The translations under genes were made by a program, and so were the position numbers. A stretch of 34,690 nucleotides of DNA, from the IMG/VR virus record IMGVR_UViG_3300022413_000028, positions 1 to 34,690 of that record. One strand, given 5' to 3'. Positions 14,734-23,994 of the stretch are shown one piece after another. The DNA comes from a virus. The notes below the pieces were generated by a model. That model did no database searches and was not told the origin of the DNA. It worked only from the letters and a program-made list of their open reading frames with translations. Each line of letters starts with the position of its first letter. Positions within the stretch are counted from its first letter, which is position 1.

Positions 14734-16079
14734 TGGCCAGCAAGTCAAAGGTCACACTCACATTCGCCGGCGATAGCGATCAGCTCGAAAAGACGTTCGA
14801 TCGTGTCGGCAACGCGGCCGACGAAATGAGCGATGATGTGTCTCGGGCATCGCGTGAGATGGGCCGCAGCTCGGCTGAATCGTTCGACACGGTAGGCAAC
14901 GCCGCCGGCGATCTCGACACACGGGCCATGGGCTTCCGCGACACCATCACCGGCGTACAGGACACCATGGGCGGCTGGAACCAGCTCATGGAAGGCGACA
15001 TTGCCGGCGGCATGTTCACCCTCGGTGCCGGCATCGGCGACCTGGCGTCCGGTGTTGAGAACCTCGTCGTACCCATCGTAAAGGCCGGCATCGAGCACGC
15101 CCGCACCGCTGGCATGTGGGTCGCCAACAACGCTCGCATGGTCGCCTCCAACATCGCCTCGGCGGCCCGCTCGGCCGCGGTGTGGATCGCGTCCGCTGCT
15201 CGGGCCACCGCAGCCGTTGTCGCCTCTGTAGCCCGCCAGGTGGCCGCTTGGGTTGTCCTAGGTCTCCAATCACTGTTACACGCCGCCAAGGTCGCGTTGG
15301 CGTGGCTGATCGCCATGGGCCCCATCGCGATAGTGATCGCCGCCGTCATCGGGCTCGTTGTCCTCATCATCAAGAATTGGGACACCATCAAACGGGTCAT
15401 CGCCGCCGGATGGAACTTCGTCAAACGGATCACCTCGGCGGTGTGGAACGCCATCAAGGCCGCCGTCGTGCGGATCGTGTCCGGGCTCATCAACCGCATC
15501 CGCCGCCAGATAGCCACCGTCAAGGCCATCATCCGAATCGGGTGGGCCGTAATCAAAGCCGTGACTACCGCAGCGTGGAACGCGGTCAAGAAGAAAGTGA
15601 CTGACATTTGGACGAAACTCAAATCGATTGTCCGCACCGGGAAAACGTCGATCGTTAACACCCTCAACACACTGAAGAGCGCGGTCACGAGAATCATGGG
15701 CGCGGTGGGGCGCGCTATCACCGCCCCGGTACGTACCGCGTTCCGGGCCGTCAAACGAATCTGGAACTCGACGGTCGGCGGTAAAGGGTTCAACATCCCC
15801 GGGTTCCTCGGGTTCGGTGGCATCAGCTTCCGGATACCCCGCCTGGCCGAAGGTGGGATCGTGCGCCGACCCACGTTCGCTCTCGTCGGCGAAGCCGGGC
15901 CCGAAGCTGTCGTACCCCTCGACCGGTCACTCAACGGAGTCGGCGGCCCAACGCAGGTCACCTTCGACTTCCGGACCGACGGCTCCGCGTTGGCTGACCT
16001 CCTGGTCGAAGTGCTCCGTAAGGGGATCGCCAACCGAGGCGGCACCGTCGAAGCGGTCCTAGGGCGCGGTGCCCCCTGA
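14733..16079 (+). CDS. tape measure protein (short)
   Basis: A 448-residue protein from ATG 14733. The N-terminal 100 residues are charged and helical (DQLEKTFDRVGNAADEMSDD), then come Ala-rich and hydrophobic helices (about 190-215 IAMGPIAIVIAAVIGLVVLII) and repeated W-N motifs (AAGWNFVK, SAVWNAIK, TAAWNAVK), all usual in tape measures. The end, GGIVRRPTFALVGEAGPEAVVPLDR, is a standard tape-measure C-terminus. Known scaling of about 0.15 nm per residue would give a tail near 65-70 nm, short for a siphovirus. Confidence 0.9.
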   Translation: MASKSKVTLTFAGDSDQLEKTFDRVGNAADEMSDDVSRASREMGRSSAESFDTVGNAAGDLDTRAMGFRDTITGVQDTMGGWNQLMEGDIAGGMFTLGAGIGDLASGVENLVVPIVKAGIEHARTAGMWVANNARMVASNIASAARSAAVWIASAARATAAVVASVARQVAAWVVLGLQSLLHAAKVALAWLIAMGPIAIVIAAVIGLVVLIIKNWDTIKRVIAAGWNFVKRITSAVWNAIKAAVVRIVSGLINRIRRQIATVKAIIRIGWAVIKAVTTAAWNAVKKKVTDIWTKLKSIVRTGKTSIVNTLNTLKSAVTRIMGAVGRAITAPVRTAFRAVKRIWNSTVGGKGFNIPGFLGFGGISFRIPRLAEGGIVRRPTFALVGEAGPEAVVPLDRSLNGVGGPTQVTFDFRTDGSALADLLVEVLRKGIANRGGTVEAVLGRGAP

Positions 16080-19000
16080 TGGCCTGGCCCATCGACCCCA
16101 TCAACCTCGAGGTCGGATTGTTCATCGACGGGGCATGGGTGGACGCCGTAGTCACCGGTGACGGTGTCCGCCTGGCCAACCCTGTCGCCATCAACCACGG
16201 CCGCTCCGACTGGGCCTCCCAGGTCGACCCCGGGCGGGCCACGTTCACCCTCGACAACCGAGACGGCCGATGGAGCCCAGACAATCCCTCGAGCCCCTAC
16301 ACCGGCACCTACCGCCGTAACATTCCGTGCCGGGTCGGGATAGGGCGCGGTACCGTCCACCTGGCGTCAACCGGGGTTTCCAACGACCTGGTCTCCACTC
16401 CCGACATTGCCGGCACCGGCGGCGGTTCCCCCACCGCGCCCGCCCACGTCGACGTCACCGAGTCAGCCGAAACCGTTCACACAACCTCCCACGGTGTGGA
16501 CATGCCAGCCACCGTGACCGCCGGTGACCGGCTCACCCTGGCCGTGACGTTCGGCCACGAGAACTACACCGCACCCACAGAACTGGACGACTGGGCGTTG
16601 GCCGTAGCGTCCAACCTCTACACCCCATGGAACGGGTGGGCTATCTACATCTCTGATGTGTTGAGCACTGCCGAAGCGGCCGCGCTGGCTGGAGCGACAG
16701 TCACTTTCGCTACCACCAACAACACGCGCTCATCCTCCCAGGTGATCCGAACCAGTGGCTGTCGTGCCGGCGGCGAAGGTACCGCGTGGGATATCGAATT
16801 CACCACCAAAACATCGAGCGACTCGCCCAATCCGCCGTCGTTGACCACGTCGTGGGGCGCGGACGAGCACCGCTGGTATGCGCTGGCGATCTACGGGTCA
16901 GCCGGTGAAACCGTGTCGGCCTACCCGACGTCGTACACGTCGGTTGCTGACGGGAACGTGGCCTCCCTCGTTCAGATCGGGTCGGCTCATCACACCACGT
17001 CGGCCGCCACCGAAGACCCCACCGCGTTCACCCTCACCGCTACCGAGAATTGGCAGGGTGTAACCCTCGCGTTCCGGGCCATCGAGGACACCGGCGGCGA
17101 CGGTGTGCTCGACATAGCCGGCGACATCGACCTGCGGGTCGAGTTCGAACTAGCCCAAGACCCGCCCGCCCTCGCCGCCGACGGGTCGGGTATCCGTTAC
17201 CACCTGGCCCGCAAACGGGACTACGCCGCCGACAACGGTTTCAACTTGGATTTGTACATAGCCAACTCGGGTGAGCTGGTAGCCGCCTTGGTTTGGGTTG
17301 ACACCAGCTCAGTATGGAAGAGCGTCACCACCGAACAAACCGGGGCCGCGCTGCCGCTCTCGTTCCTCCACGACCACGCCGCTATCCGGGTTGACCTCGA
17401 CGTCGACAACGGGGCCTCCGGTCACGACGTCGACTTCTACACCTCCGACGCCATCGATGGGACCTGGACCCAACTCGGTTCAACGGTCACCGTGGCCGGT
17501 ACCACCGACATAAAAACCAACGACGCCCCCCTCACGTTGGGTGGCACCTCCGACAATCCGACGTCGTACCCTGTCAGTAGAATCTTTGCGTTCGAGATGC
17601 GCGACGGTGGCGGCACTGGGACCGTGGTCGCTAACCCCGACTTCACCGCCCAAGGCCAAACCGAATACCGATACCAGGCTGACGGCCTGTTCCGCCTCCT
17701 CCAAGATTTGGGCGCCACCGCCTGGTATGACGCCCGAGACATCGACACCGACAACTTTGTCACCACCGCCGACCACTACCAGCGCGACCCCCTGTTTGGT
17801 CTCCTCAAAGAACTAGGGGCAACCGCCTGGTACGACGCCGGCGACATAAGCTCTAACACGTTCGTCGACGACGCCGGCCGGACCTGGACCATCGGGCCCG
17901 GCGGCCGGCTCAGTGACATGTTGTGGCGGTTCCACGGTGAACTAGCTAGCTTGCCGGTCCGGTGGAACGTCGACGGGTCAGACGTGACCAGCCCGGTAGA
18001 GGCCAATGGCCTTTTTCGTCGCCTGCGTCAAGGGAGACGCCGCCTCGATTCGGCTATCCGTCGGGCCATCATCCGCGACGCGGTGAGCGTGGTCGCCTAC
18101 TGGCCGTTGGAAGAAACCGGGGCCACCGTGTCGAGCTTCGGGGCCGCCGTCGGAACCAAACCGATGACGGTGGCCGACGGGTACCCCAACACCGCCGCCA
18201 ACAACACGTTCTTGGCGTCGGCTCCGTTACCGACCTTGGGCGACGCACAAATCACTGGGTTTACCGACCCACACACCGCAACCGGGGCGTGGCAAGTCCG
18301 ATGGTTACAAGAGGTCCCCACCGATTTCGTCGCCGGCACCGAAATCACATTCTTTGGTGTGTTCACCTCCGACATAGATTGGTTCCTGAATTTCCGGGAC
18401 GACGCTGGCGGTCAGCTCCGGGTCCTCGGCGCCCGCGGTGCCACCACCGTCTACACCGGTACCTGGACGTCGTTTAACGCCACCGGCGCGGCGTTCCGTA
18501 TGACCCTGTCGGTAACCCAGAACGGGTCAGACGTCGACGTCCTACTACTCGGCCAAGAACAAGACGAACCCATGGGCGGCGGGGTCGATGTGACCGCCGC
18601 TGTTGCTGGTTCGGCTGGCACCGTGACCGCTATCAATATCAACGGTGGTTTCAACGTTGGCGACTGGGCGTTCGGGCATGTCACCGTCCAAACCGCCGAA
18701 ACGTTGAGCAGTGAACTAGCGACCGAGCTCGACGCCCACGACGGGGAACGGGCCGGTCTCCGAATCCAACGCCTACTGACCGAAGAAGGGATCGCCTACC
18801 GGATCGAGGGCGACCCCGCCGACACCGAACAGATGGGACCACAACGACCGGCCACGTTGATGGACCTACTAGAGGAGTGCGCCAAAACCGATTTAGGGAT
18901 CCTGCACGAAGCTAGAGACTCGGTCGCTGTCGGGTACCGCACGAGGGCGTCGATGATCGACCAGGCTGTCGTCATCGATCTCGACTACGCCGCTGGGGAG

Positions 19001-22000
19001 GTGGCCGAACCGCCCGCCCTCGACCGCGACGACCACGACTTCGCCAACGACGTCGAAGTCAAAAACAAGGACGGGGCCACCGCCCGCGCTGTACTCGACG
19101 ACGGCACAGCCCTGTCCGTGTCCGAACCACCGACCGGGGCCGGCCGCTACGACTCAAGCTTCGACGTCAACTCCCAAGTGGCCCGCCTGCAAGCCCTGGC
19201 CGACACCCGCCTAGCTCTGTCGACTGTTGACGAGCCGAGAGTTTCCCGGTTGTCGCTCGCCCTACACCACCCCGCCCTCGTTGATGACGCTGCACTCACG
19301 ACCGCCATCCTCGATGCGTCGTTGGGTGACAGAGTCGAAGTGTCGAACAACCTCACCGAAGCGCTCGGGACATCTACCATCGACCAAATCATCCAAGGAA
19401 CCAGAGAACAAATAGGGAACTTCACACACACCCTCGGCGCGCTCACCACCCCCTACGCTCCGTGGGTGACCGGCGGCGGAGTCGAAGCCCCACCCGAACC
19501 CCATTCCGTGTCGTTCCGATCCCAGCTCGAGCTAGCCACGTTCGGGACGCCACCCCACGTCCTCACCGCCCTCGGTTACACCAGCACCACCAAAATCGCC
19601 CGCTCCGACCTCGACGGCATCCTCGACGACTGGGTAGCCTCCACCGGCGGCACAACCCGCAACGTCACCAGCACAGCCACGTGGACCACCGCCTGTGCCG
19701 CAGCGTTACCCGGCGACCTCATACGGGTCACCACCGGGTTCGATCCCGGTGGCGCCCTCGAACTGCGAGGCACCCGCTACAGCATCAGCCACGTCGGCTC
19801 CAACGGGCGGCTGACAGCGTCACCAGCGGGCGGGACCGCTGACCTACCCATCATTGTCACCTGCGCCGACGGTGAAGTCGTCGACGACAACAACACCTCC
19901 AGCAACGTTGGCGTCCTCGACATTATGAACTGTGAGCACGTGTGGGCGGTCGGGTTCAACGTCGAAGGCGGCCAGCACGGGATCCGCTGTTACAACTGGG
20001 GTGGTTCGGTCACCAACCCCGCCTACGTCGCCTACAACACCGTCCAATCGGTCGGGCACTCCGGGATCCACGTGCTCGGTTGGTCACAGCTGATCACCTC
20101 GTCTGGCGGTACCCCACCGTCGGGGGCCGGGAACACGTGGGGTCTCAGCCAATACGGTGTCGTCGAAGAGAACACCATCGACGGGACCGGGCTCATCGCT
20201 GACGCTTCCGGCCAGTCGATCAACCTGGGGATCGGGGCGGCTCCCGGTTGGGTGTCCTACTGCAAAGACCTCTGGGTGCGGGGCAACACCGTGTCAGACA
20301 TGACAGCCGAAGCTTTCGCCGCTCAACCTGGTTGCAGCAATATCTACTGGACCGATAACGAGGCATCGATCGGGTATGCCGTCTCGGTCCCTGTCGGTCT
20401 CTGCTATGTGGCCGCCGCTTACGATGTCCGCCCGGCGTTCTTCGACGCCGACCCTAACATCTGGTTCGAGGGGAACCGGGTCTACAACATGAATGTGACC
20501 TCAGCGTCGGGTAGCGCGGTCGACATCATGGGCTATATCGGCCTTAGCGGCATGCGGATCGCCAATAACATCTTCTGGACGTGGCCCCAGACCGGCACTC
20601 ACGCCGCCTGGCGGGCCCGCAACGAGCACGGCACCAACGACACCGAAGCCCTAACGTACTTCCGTAACGACCCCACGTGGGTCATCAACAACACCCTGTG
20701 GGGTGATGACAGCTTCGAGAACGCTGGCTACGGGGCATCACCGACCGTGTTCCCCGGGACCATCGACTTCGACCTGCGCAACAACATCGTTGACCAAGCA
20801 TCACCAGCTACCGGTGAGGTAGACGCCGCCGCCGCCGACTTCATCGACACCGTCCCCGCTGTTGGGGTGGCCGGCACCGCCGAATGGGAAACCTACGGGC
20901 TCGGTTCAGCGTTCGACCTGGCCCTAACCTCCACCCTGATCGTGTCCGGCGCCGACATCAGCGACGTGTCGTTCCTCATCTCCGACGACATCTCGCAACG
21001 AATGATCGACAAGGCCGCCCCCAACCCTGGAGCGTTCCAACCCCACCCCGCCAACGAAACCGAAACCGGGACACCAGCAAACCCGCCCACCCCCCCAATG
21101 CCACAGTTCTACGGCCCCGATTACCGGCCGACCCCACCCACCCCGCTCGACACGGTGGCGACCACTACCGCCACGTTCGCCGCCAACATTGCCGCCGCCG
21201 CACCGGGCGACAGACTCGAACTAGCGACCGGCAGCTACGGCGAGTGGGACATAACCGGTACTGGTTTGAACGGCACCGCCGCCAACCCGATCATCATCAC
21301 CCCAGCAGCGGGCGCGACCGTCACCTTCACCGAGATCGACATCCGGGAAAACTGCTCTCATGTCTGGTTCGGTAACTTCCAAGGCGAAGCCGAACACACC
21401 GGTTTCGTCATCGACCGGGCCGGGGGGGGCGGGGCCTGCCTCCGGGTCGGGTGGGATCAGCAACGTAGCGGAACCCACGACCACGAGAGCATCAACGATC
21501 TCAAATTCTGCGGCATGCACATAACCAACGTCGGTTTGAACAATGTTGTCATCAAAGGCGGGGCCGACAACATCGACATCGTCAACTGTCGGCTGACCCT
21601 CGGCGGTGTGACCGACCCCGACCGCGGCGAAATGATTTACATCGGCCAGGCCAACCCCGCCAGCTACCCGTCAGCCTCGGAGAACATCCTCATCCAGGGC
21701 AACATTTTTGAGGATGTCACCGCCGACGCTGTCGACATCAAATCCTCGGACAATCAGGGCATCGACGTACTCGACAACTACTTCGAGGTGGCCGCCCTCG
21801 ACGGGACCCTGTCCGGGTTCACAAACGGGATTGTGGCCGCCGTCGAAATCCTCACGCAACAAACCAGAGACCCCAAAATTCGGGTCATGCGGAACACGTT
21901 CCGAGACATCACCGAAACCGGGACCAACGCCAGGGCTCGAGCTATCACAACGTGGATGCCGATGGAGATCGGTTACAACATCATTTTCCGTACCGATCGG

Positions 22001-22372
22001 GAATCGATGCGGCTCAAGCAGACACTCTCCACGCTGCCCGCCTGGTGGACGGTCGACGTCAAGTTCGACGTTCACCACAACACCTGCTTTGACCACAACC
22101 AAGCTGCCGGCGGTTACGACAACATTCACTTCGAAGCGTTCGACACGGTCGACGCGGCCCGCCTCCGGTTCGTGTCGAACGTCACCGAGGGCGCTGTCAC
22201 CCTGCCCAGCGGTACCGGGGAGAACTCCGACAATCACTCGGCGGCGATCTCGGATTTCGTGGGGCCGACCACGGGAAGCGCGGACGCGGGCGACCACGTA
22301 GGGTCCGGTTACAAGCTGGCGTCGGGTTCGTCGATCCCGGGAACCGCTGGCGCGCTCGGGAAGGTCGAATGA
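16079..22372 (+). CDS. giant fused tail-tip and receptor-binding protein (2097 aa)
   Basis: One gene where most siphophages have several. Residues 1-100 look like a distal-tail platform; about 110-330 is a beta domain; 340-530 is a LamG/concanavalin-like fold. A short tandem repeat follows (LGATAWYDA-D near 545 and 580). A second LamG-like part runs to about 880, and about 880-1140 resembles the baseplate hub domain (LLTEEGIAYRIEGDP, DRVEVSNNL). Two right-handed beta-helix domains end the protein: about 1190-1650 and 1690-2090, each opening with an A-PGD-I/L-L motif (AALPGDLIRV, AAAPGDRLEL). The second resembles chondroitinase-B-like folds, so polysaccharide cleavage is possible, though I see no proven catalytic set. 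The role in host binding is well supported; the enzyme function is open. Confidence 0.85.
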   Translation: MAWPIDPINLEVGLFIDGAWVDAVVTGDGVRLANPVAINHGRSDWASQVDPGRATFTLDNRDGRWSPDNPSSPYTGTYRRNIPCRVGIGRGTVHLASTGVSNDLVSTPDIAGTGGGSPTAPAHVDVTESAETVHTTSHGVDMPATVTAGDRLTLAVTFGHENYTAPTELDDWALAVASNLYTPWNGWAIYISDVLSTAEAAALAGATVTFATTNNTRSSSQVIRTSGCRAGGEGTAWDIEFTTKTSSDSPNPPSLTTSWGADEHRWYALAIYGSAGETVSAYPTSYTSVADGNVASLVQIGSAHHTTSAATEDPTAFTLTATENWQGVTLAFRAIEDTGGDGVLDIAGDIDLRVEFELAQDPPALAADGSGIRYHLARKRDYAADNGFNLDLYIANSGELVAALVWVDTSSVWKSVTTEQTGAALPLSFLHDHAAIRVDLDVDNGASGHDVDFYTSDAIDGTWTQLGSTVTVAGTTDIKTNDAPLTLGGTSDNPTSYPVSRIFAFEMRDGGGTGTVVANPDFTAQGQTEYRYQADGLFRLLQDLGATAWYDARDIDTDNFVTTADHYQRDPLFGLLKELGATAWYDAGDISSNTFVDDAGRTWTIGPGGRLSDMLWRFHGELASLPVRWNVDGSDVTSPVEANGLFRRLRQGRRRLDSAIRRAIIRDAVSVVAYWPLEETGATVSSFGAAVGTKPMTVADGYPNTAANNTFLASAPLPTLGDAQITGFTDPHTATGAWQVRWLQEVPTDFVAGTEITFFGVFTSDIDWFLNFRDDAGGQLRVLGARGATTVYTGTWTSFNATGAAFRMTLSVTQNGSDVDVLLLGQEQDEPMGGGVDVTAAVAGSAGTVTAININGGFNVGDWAFGHVTVQTAETLSSELATELDAHDGERAGLRIQRLLTEEGIAYRIEGDPADTEQMGPQRPATLMDLLEECAKTDLGILHEARDSVAVGYRTRASMIDQAVVIDLDYAAGEVAEPPALDRDDHDFANDVEVKNKDGATARAVLDDGTALSVSEPPTGAGRYDSSFDVNSQVARLQALADTRLALSTVDEPRVSRLSLALHHPALVDDAALTTAILDASLGDRVEVSNNLTEALGTSTIDQIIQGTREQIGNFTHTLGALTTPYAPWVTGGGVEAPPEPHSVSFRSQLELATFGTPPHVLTALGYTSTTKIARSDLDGILDDWVASTGGTTRNVTSTATWTTACAAALPGDLIRVTTGFDPGGALELRGTRYSISHVGSNGRLTASPAGGTADLPIIVTCADGEVVDDNNTSSNVGVLDIMNCEHVWAVGFNVEGGQHGIRCYNWGGSVTNPAYVAYNTVQSVGHSGIHVLGWSQLITSSGGTPPSGAGNTWGLSQYGVVEENTIDGTGLIADASGQSINLGIGAAPGWVSYCKDLWVRGNTVSDMTAEAFAAQPGCSNIYWTDNEASIGYAVSVPVGLCYVAAAYDVRPAFFDADPNIWFEGNRVYNMNVTSASGSAVDIMGYIGLSGMRIANNIFWTWPQTGTHAAWRARNEHGTNDTEALTYFRNDPTWVINNTLWGDDSFENAGYGASPTVFPGTIDFDLRNNIVDQASPATGEVDAAAADFIDTVPAVGVAGTAEWETYGLGSAFDLALTSTLIVSGADISDVSFLISDDISQRMIDKAAPNPGAFQPHPANETETGTPANPPTPPMPQFYGPDYRPTPPTPLDTVATTTATFAANIAAAAPGDRLELATGSYGEWDITGTGLNGTAANPIIITPAAGATVTFTEIDIRENCSHVWFGNFQGEAEHTGFVIDRAGGGGACLRVGWDQQRSGTHDHESINDLKFCGMHITNVGLNNVVIKGGADNIDIVNCRLTLGGVTDPDRGEMIYIGQANPASYPSASENILIQGNIFEDVTADAVDIKSSDNQGIDVLDNYFEVAALDGTLSGFTNGIVAAVEILTQQTRDPKIRVMRNTFRDITETGTNARARAITTWMPMEIGYNIIFRTDRESMRLKQTLSTLPAWWTVDVKFDVHHNTCFDHNQAAGGYDNIHFEAFDTVDAARLRFVSNVTEGAVTLPSGTGENSDNHSAAISDFVGPTTGSADAGDHVGSGYKLASGSSIPGTAGALGKVE

Positions 22373-22432
22373 CCTTTGGGTGAGTCATCTCACTAGTCGA
22401 TCGTTTCCCCTGGTCAGATGGCCTAAGGTCTA

Positions 22433-22696
22433 GTGATCATGGGCGACATAGGCACCCTTGAGGTATTAGGGGCGGTGGTTGGGGCGGTGATCGCCGCGGG
22501 ATGGCCGGCGTACAACACAGCCCGCCGCGCTGGCCGGGCCATCACCGAGGACCACGACCATAACCGGGCCGAGCACGCCACAATCTTCGGCCTGCTCGGC
22601 GACCTCGTCCACTCCATCGCCGCCCTCCGTGAACGAGACGACGACGTGCTCGAACGGCTCGAACGCCTAGAAAGGTCCGACTGTGAAGAGGAATGA
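22433..22696 (+). CDS. membrane-anchored coiled-coil protein
   Basis: An 87-residue protein from GTG 22433 (or ATG 22439). Residues about 8-25 are hydrophobic (VLGAVVGAVIAAGW), and the rest is charged and helical with heptad-like spacing ending in LERLERLERSD. Small TM-plus-coil proteins at this place, between tail fibre and holin, are common in actinophages and may be holin partners or minor structural proteins. TAAGGT at 22424-22429 could be a -10 for a leaderless start. It overlaps the next gene by 14 bases. Confidence 0.7.
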   Translation: MIMGDIGTLEVLGAVVGAVIAAGWPAYNTARRAGRAITEDHDHNRAEHATIFGLLGDLVHSIAALRERDDDVLERLERLERSDCEEE

Positions 22697-22901
22697 CATT
22701 GTCATGCCGTCGTCGAAATGGTGGGCCAGCACCACCGTCTCGGTACTCACCGCGCTAGTGATGATCATCACCGCCCTCCAAAACGAAGGGGTCGAACTAC
22801 CCGAGCTCGTCGTACTCGCTGGCGCGGTGATGGGCCCGATCGCGGTCTACCTCAAACGAGAAAACAACCCATCACCCTCAGCCATCGAAGCCATGGGCTA
22901 G
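22683..22901 (+). CDS. holin-like membrane protein
   Basis: A 72-residue protein; GTG 22683 has AAAGG seven bases upstream, better than ATG 22704. It has two hydrophobic helices, about 15-32 (TTVSVLTALVMIITALQ) and 41-58 (LVVLAGAVMGPIAVYL), then a charged tail, the layout of class II holins of actinophages. Holins open the membrane at a set time to release endolysin. The endolysin is 5.4 kb away, so the pair is split. A stem-loop terminator follows. Confidence 0.65.
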   Translation: MKRNDIVMPSSKWWASTTVSVLTALVMIITALQNEGVELPELVVLAGAVMGPIAVYLKRENNPSPSAIEAMG

Positions 22902-22935
22902 CCTCACCGGCGAAGCCTCCCTTAGCTTCACCCGC

Positions 22936-22975
22936 AGGGCCCCCGGTCGACGTCACCCTAAGCACCGGGAGCCCT
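22936..22975 (+). terminator. stem-loop terminator after the late operon
   Basis: AGGGCCCCCGGT (22936-22947) pairs with ACCGGGAGCCCT (22964-22975) with one mismatch, around a 16-base loop. There is no T-run, as is common for actinobacterial terminators. It lies 35 bases after the holin-like gene and just before the promoter at 23010. Confidence 0.65.
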
Positions 22976-23009
22976 GTGGCGTTTGGGGATAAATCAGGGG
23001 ACAACACCC

Positions 23010-23040
23010 CTGGACAAATTGACCAAACGTATTGTATGAT
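23010..23040 (+). promoter_or_regulatory. operator-promoter, copy 2 of the shared 20-base site
   Basis: CTGGACAAATTGACCAAACG at 23010-23029 is identical to 4817-4836. The dyad TGGACAA-A-TTGACCA covers TGGACA (23011-23016) as -35, with TATGAT (23035-23040) 18 bases further as a strong -10. RNA would begin near 23046-23047, on a GTG codon. Repressor binding to the dyad would block the promoter, as in copy 1. Confidence 0.7.
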
Positions 23041-23046
23041 GTGGGT

Positions 23047-23313
23047 GTGCCCGAAGAACGACACCAAACAGCACAAGAGAAATACCTAGACCAAGTCCTC
23101 ATCAACCGAGGCAAAGGCAACCTACGGGCCTGCGTCATCGAGTACCGATCCCACGGGTACAGCTGGCACGCTATCGCCGCCATCATCGCCCGAATCGTGA
23201 ACGCCGGCACCGAACAAGACCGCCTGCGCCGCAACCTGAACCGCTGGTTCAACGACGACCCCGACGTTCTCGCCGCTGAACAACACCGACACAAACCCCG
23301 AACCGTCACATAG
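23047..23313 (+). CDS. small helix-turn-helix-like protein, candidate regulator
   Basis: An 88-residue basic protein; GTG 23047 is chosen because the promoter sets RNA start there (GTG 23041 and ATG 23032 are in frame upstream). The segment RACVIEYRSHGYSWHAIAAI followed by a helix and RRNLNRWF looks like a helix-turn-helix (G-Y-S as the turn). It is the first gene behind a regulated promoter in the early region, so it could be the repressor or a Cro-like protein acting on the two shared operators. That is a hypothesis; no family is recognised. Confidence 0.65.
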   Translation: MPEERHQTAQEKYLDQVLINRGKGNLRACVIEYRSHGYSWHAIAAIIARIVNAGTEQDRLRRNLNRWFNDDPDVLAAEQHRHKPRTVT

Positions 23314-23316
23314 ATC

Positions 23317-23421
23317 GAGACAAGAGAGCGTGGCCGTTCCAGTCCGTGGCCTGCTGCAAACCCCAAGCGAGCCCCTCGCAAGGCTCCATTGCCTTCAGCA
23401 GGTCGCCACGACTCTTGTCTC
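23317..23421 (+). ncRNA. structured RNA with a multi-stem junction
   Basis: Nested inverted repeats fold this intergenic RNA. The closing stem pairs 23317-23326 with 23412-23421 (10 bp) and, after a small internal loop, 23329-23334 with 23405-23410 (6 bp). Inside, CCTGCTG (23350-23356) pairs with CAGCAGG (23396-23402) and encloses two adjoining hairpins: GCGAG-CCC-CTCGC (23367-23379) and AAGGC-TCCATT-GCCTT (23380-23395). The second hairpin directly abuts the returning strand, as in a compact three-way junction. No known RNA family is recognised. It may be a small RNA, a leader element for the genes from 23498, or a transcription attenuator. Confidence 0.65.
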
Positions 23422-23425
23422 AACC

Positions 23426-23473
23426 CCCAGGCCAGCCACCTCTCGCCGCCCCGCCAAGGTGGCTGAGCCTGGG
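23426..23473 (+). terminator. long stem-loop following the structured RNA
   Basis: CCCAGGCCAGCCACCT (23426-23441) pairs with 23457-23473 over 16 bp with one bulged A, around a 15-base loop. There is no T-run, but the stability makes it a likely terminator or attenuator. It begins four bases after the structured RNA ends and lies 25 bases before the next gene start, so it may decide how much RNA reads into 23498 and beyond. Confidence 0.55.
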
Positions 23474-23497
23474 ATCCCGCCGACACTAAGGACACCT

Positions 23498-23626
23498 ATG
23501 CCCAACAACGAACCCGACCCGACCCCCGTCCGCAACTACGTAGCCGGACTCATCCTCTCGCTCGTCTTCGCCGTCGTTGGCGTTATCGCCATGTTTCTCG
23601 CCTTCGCCAGGATCCTCGGCCGATGA
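23498..23626 (+). CDS. small single-helix membrane protein (42 aa)
   Basis: A 42-residue protein from ATG 23498 with AAGGA seven bases upstream. After a short Pro/Asp-rich N-terminus, residues about 14-38 form one hydrophobic helix (VAGLILSLVFAVVGVIAMFL). Joined by an ATGA overlap to the next gene, so its stop is fixed and coding is likely. Function is not known. Confidence 0.65.
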   Translation: MPNNEPDPTPVRNYVAGLILSLVFAVVGVIAMFLAFARILGR

Positions 23627-23994
23627 TCACCGTCACTTGGGGAACCGACGAAGGCCCCAAAGGAACCAACATCGGCGGGCTGGGCGGAATCTTCGCCAAC
23701 GGAATGCGCTGGAACGACTACCTCGAACACGAGGCCAACGTGAGCGCCAACCACCCAGACCACCTAGAGGCACTCCGCCAATCGATCATCACCAACCGCA
23801 TTTGGGTTGACGGACGAACCCACCAACACGAAGACAACTATGTGCCCACCTTCAGCGACGGGAAATGGGGTAGCTGGTCATGGCGTGCCTGGGGTGACCT
23901 CATGGCCGCCGTCTGGTCAACCGAACTCGACCAAGACCTGAGCTACCTCGATTTCTACATGGGCACACCCGACCCACCATGGGGCACATCATGA
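23623..23994 (+). CDS. hypothetical protein (123 aa)
   Basis: A Trp-rich acidic soluble protein (WGSWSWRAWGDLMAAVW in the second half), with no membrane segment or recognised motif. ATGA overlaps on both sides place it in an early operon running from 23498 through the recombination genes. Codon use is typical of the window. No family recognised. Confidence 0.7.
   Translation: MITVTWGTDEGPKGTNIGGLGGIFANGMRWNDYLEHEANVSANHPDHLEALRQSIITNRIWVDGRTHQHEDNYVPTFSDGKWGSWSWRAWGDLMAAVWSTELDQDLSYLDFYMGTPDPPWGTS

Noticed and set aside
14780-16360. A 526-residue open frame on the minus strand across the tape measure gene
   Set aside because: It lies opposite the clear tape-measure frame, has repetitive low-quality sequence and reflects C-rich codons of the plus-strand gene.
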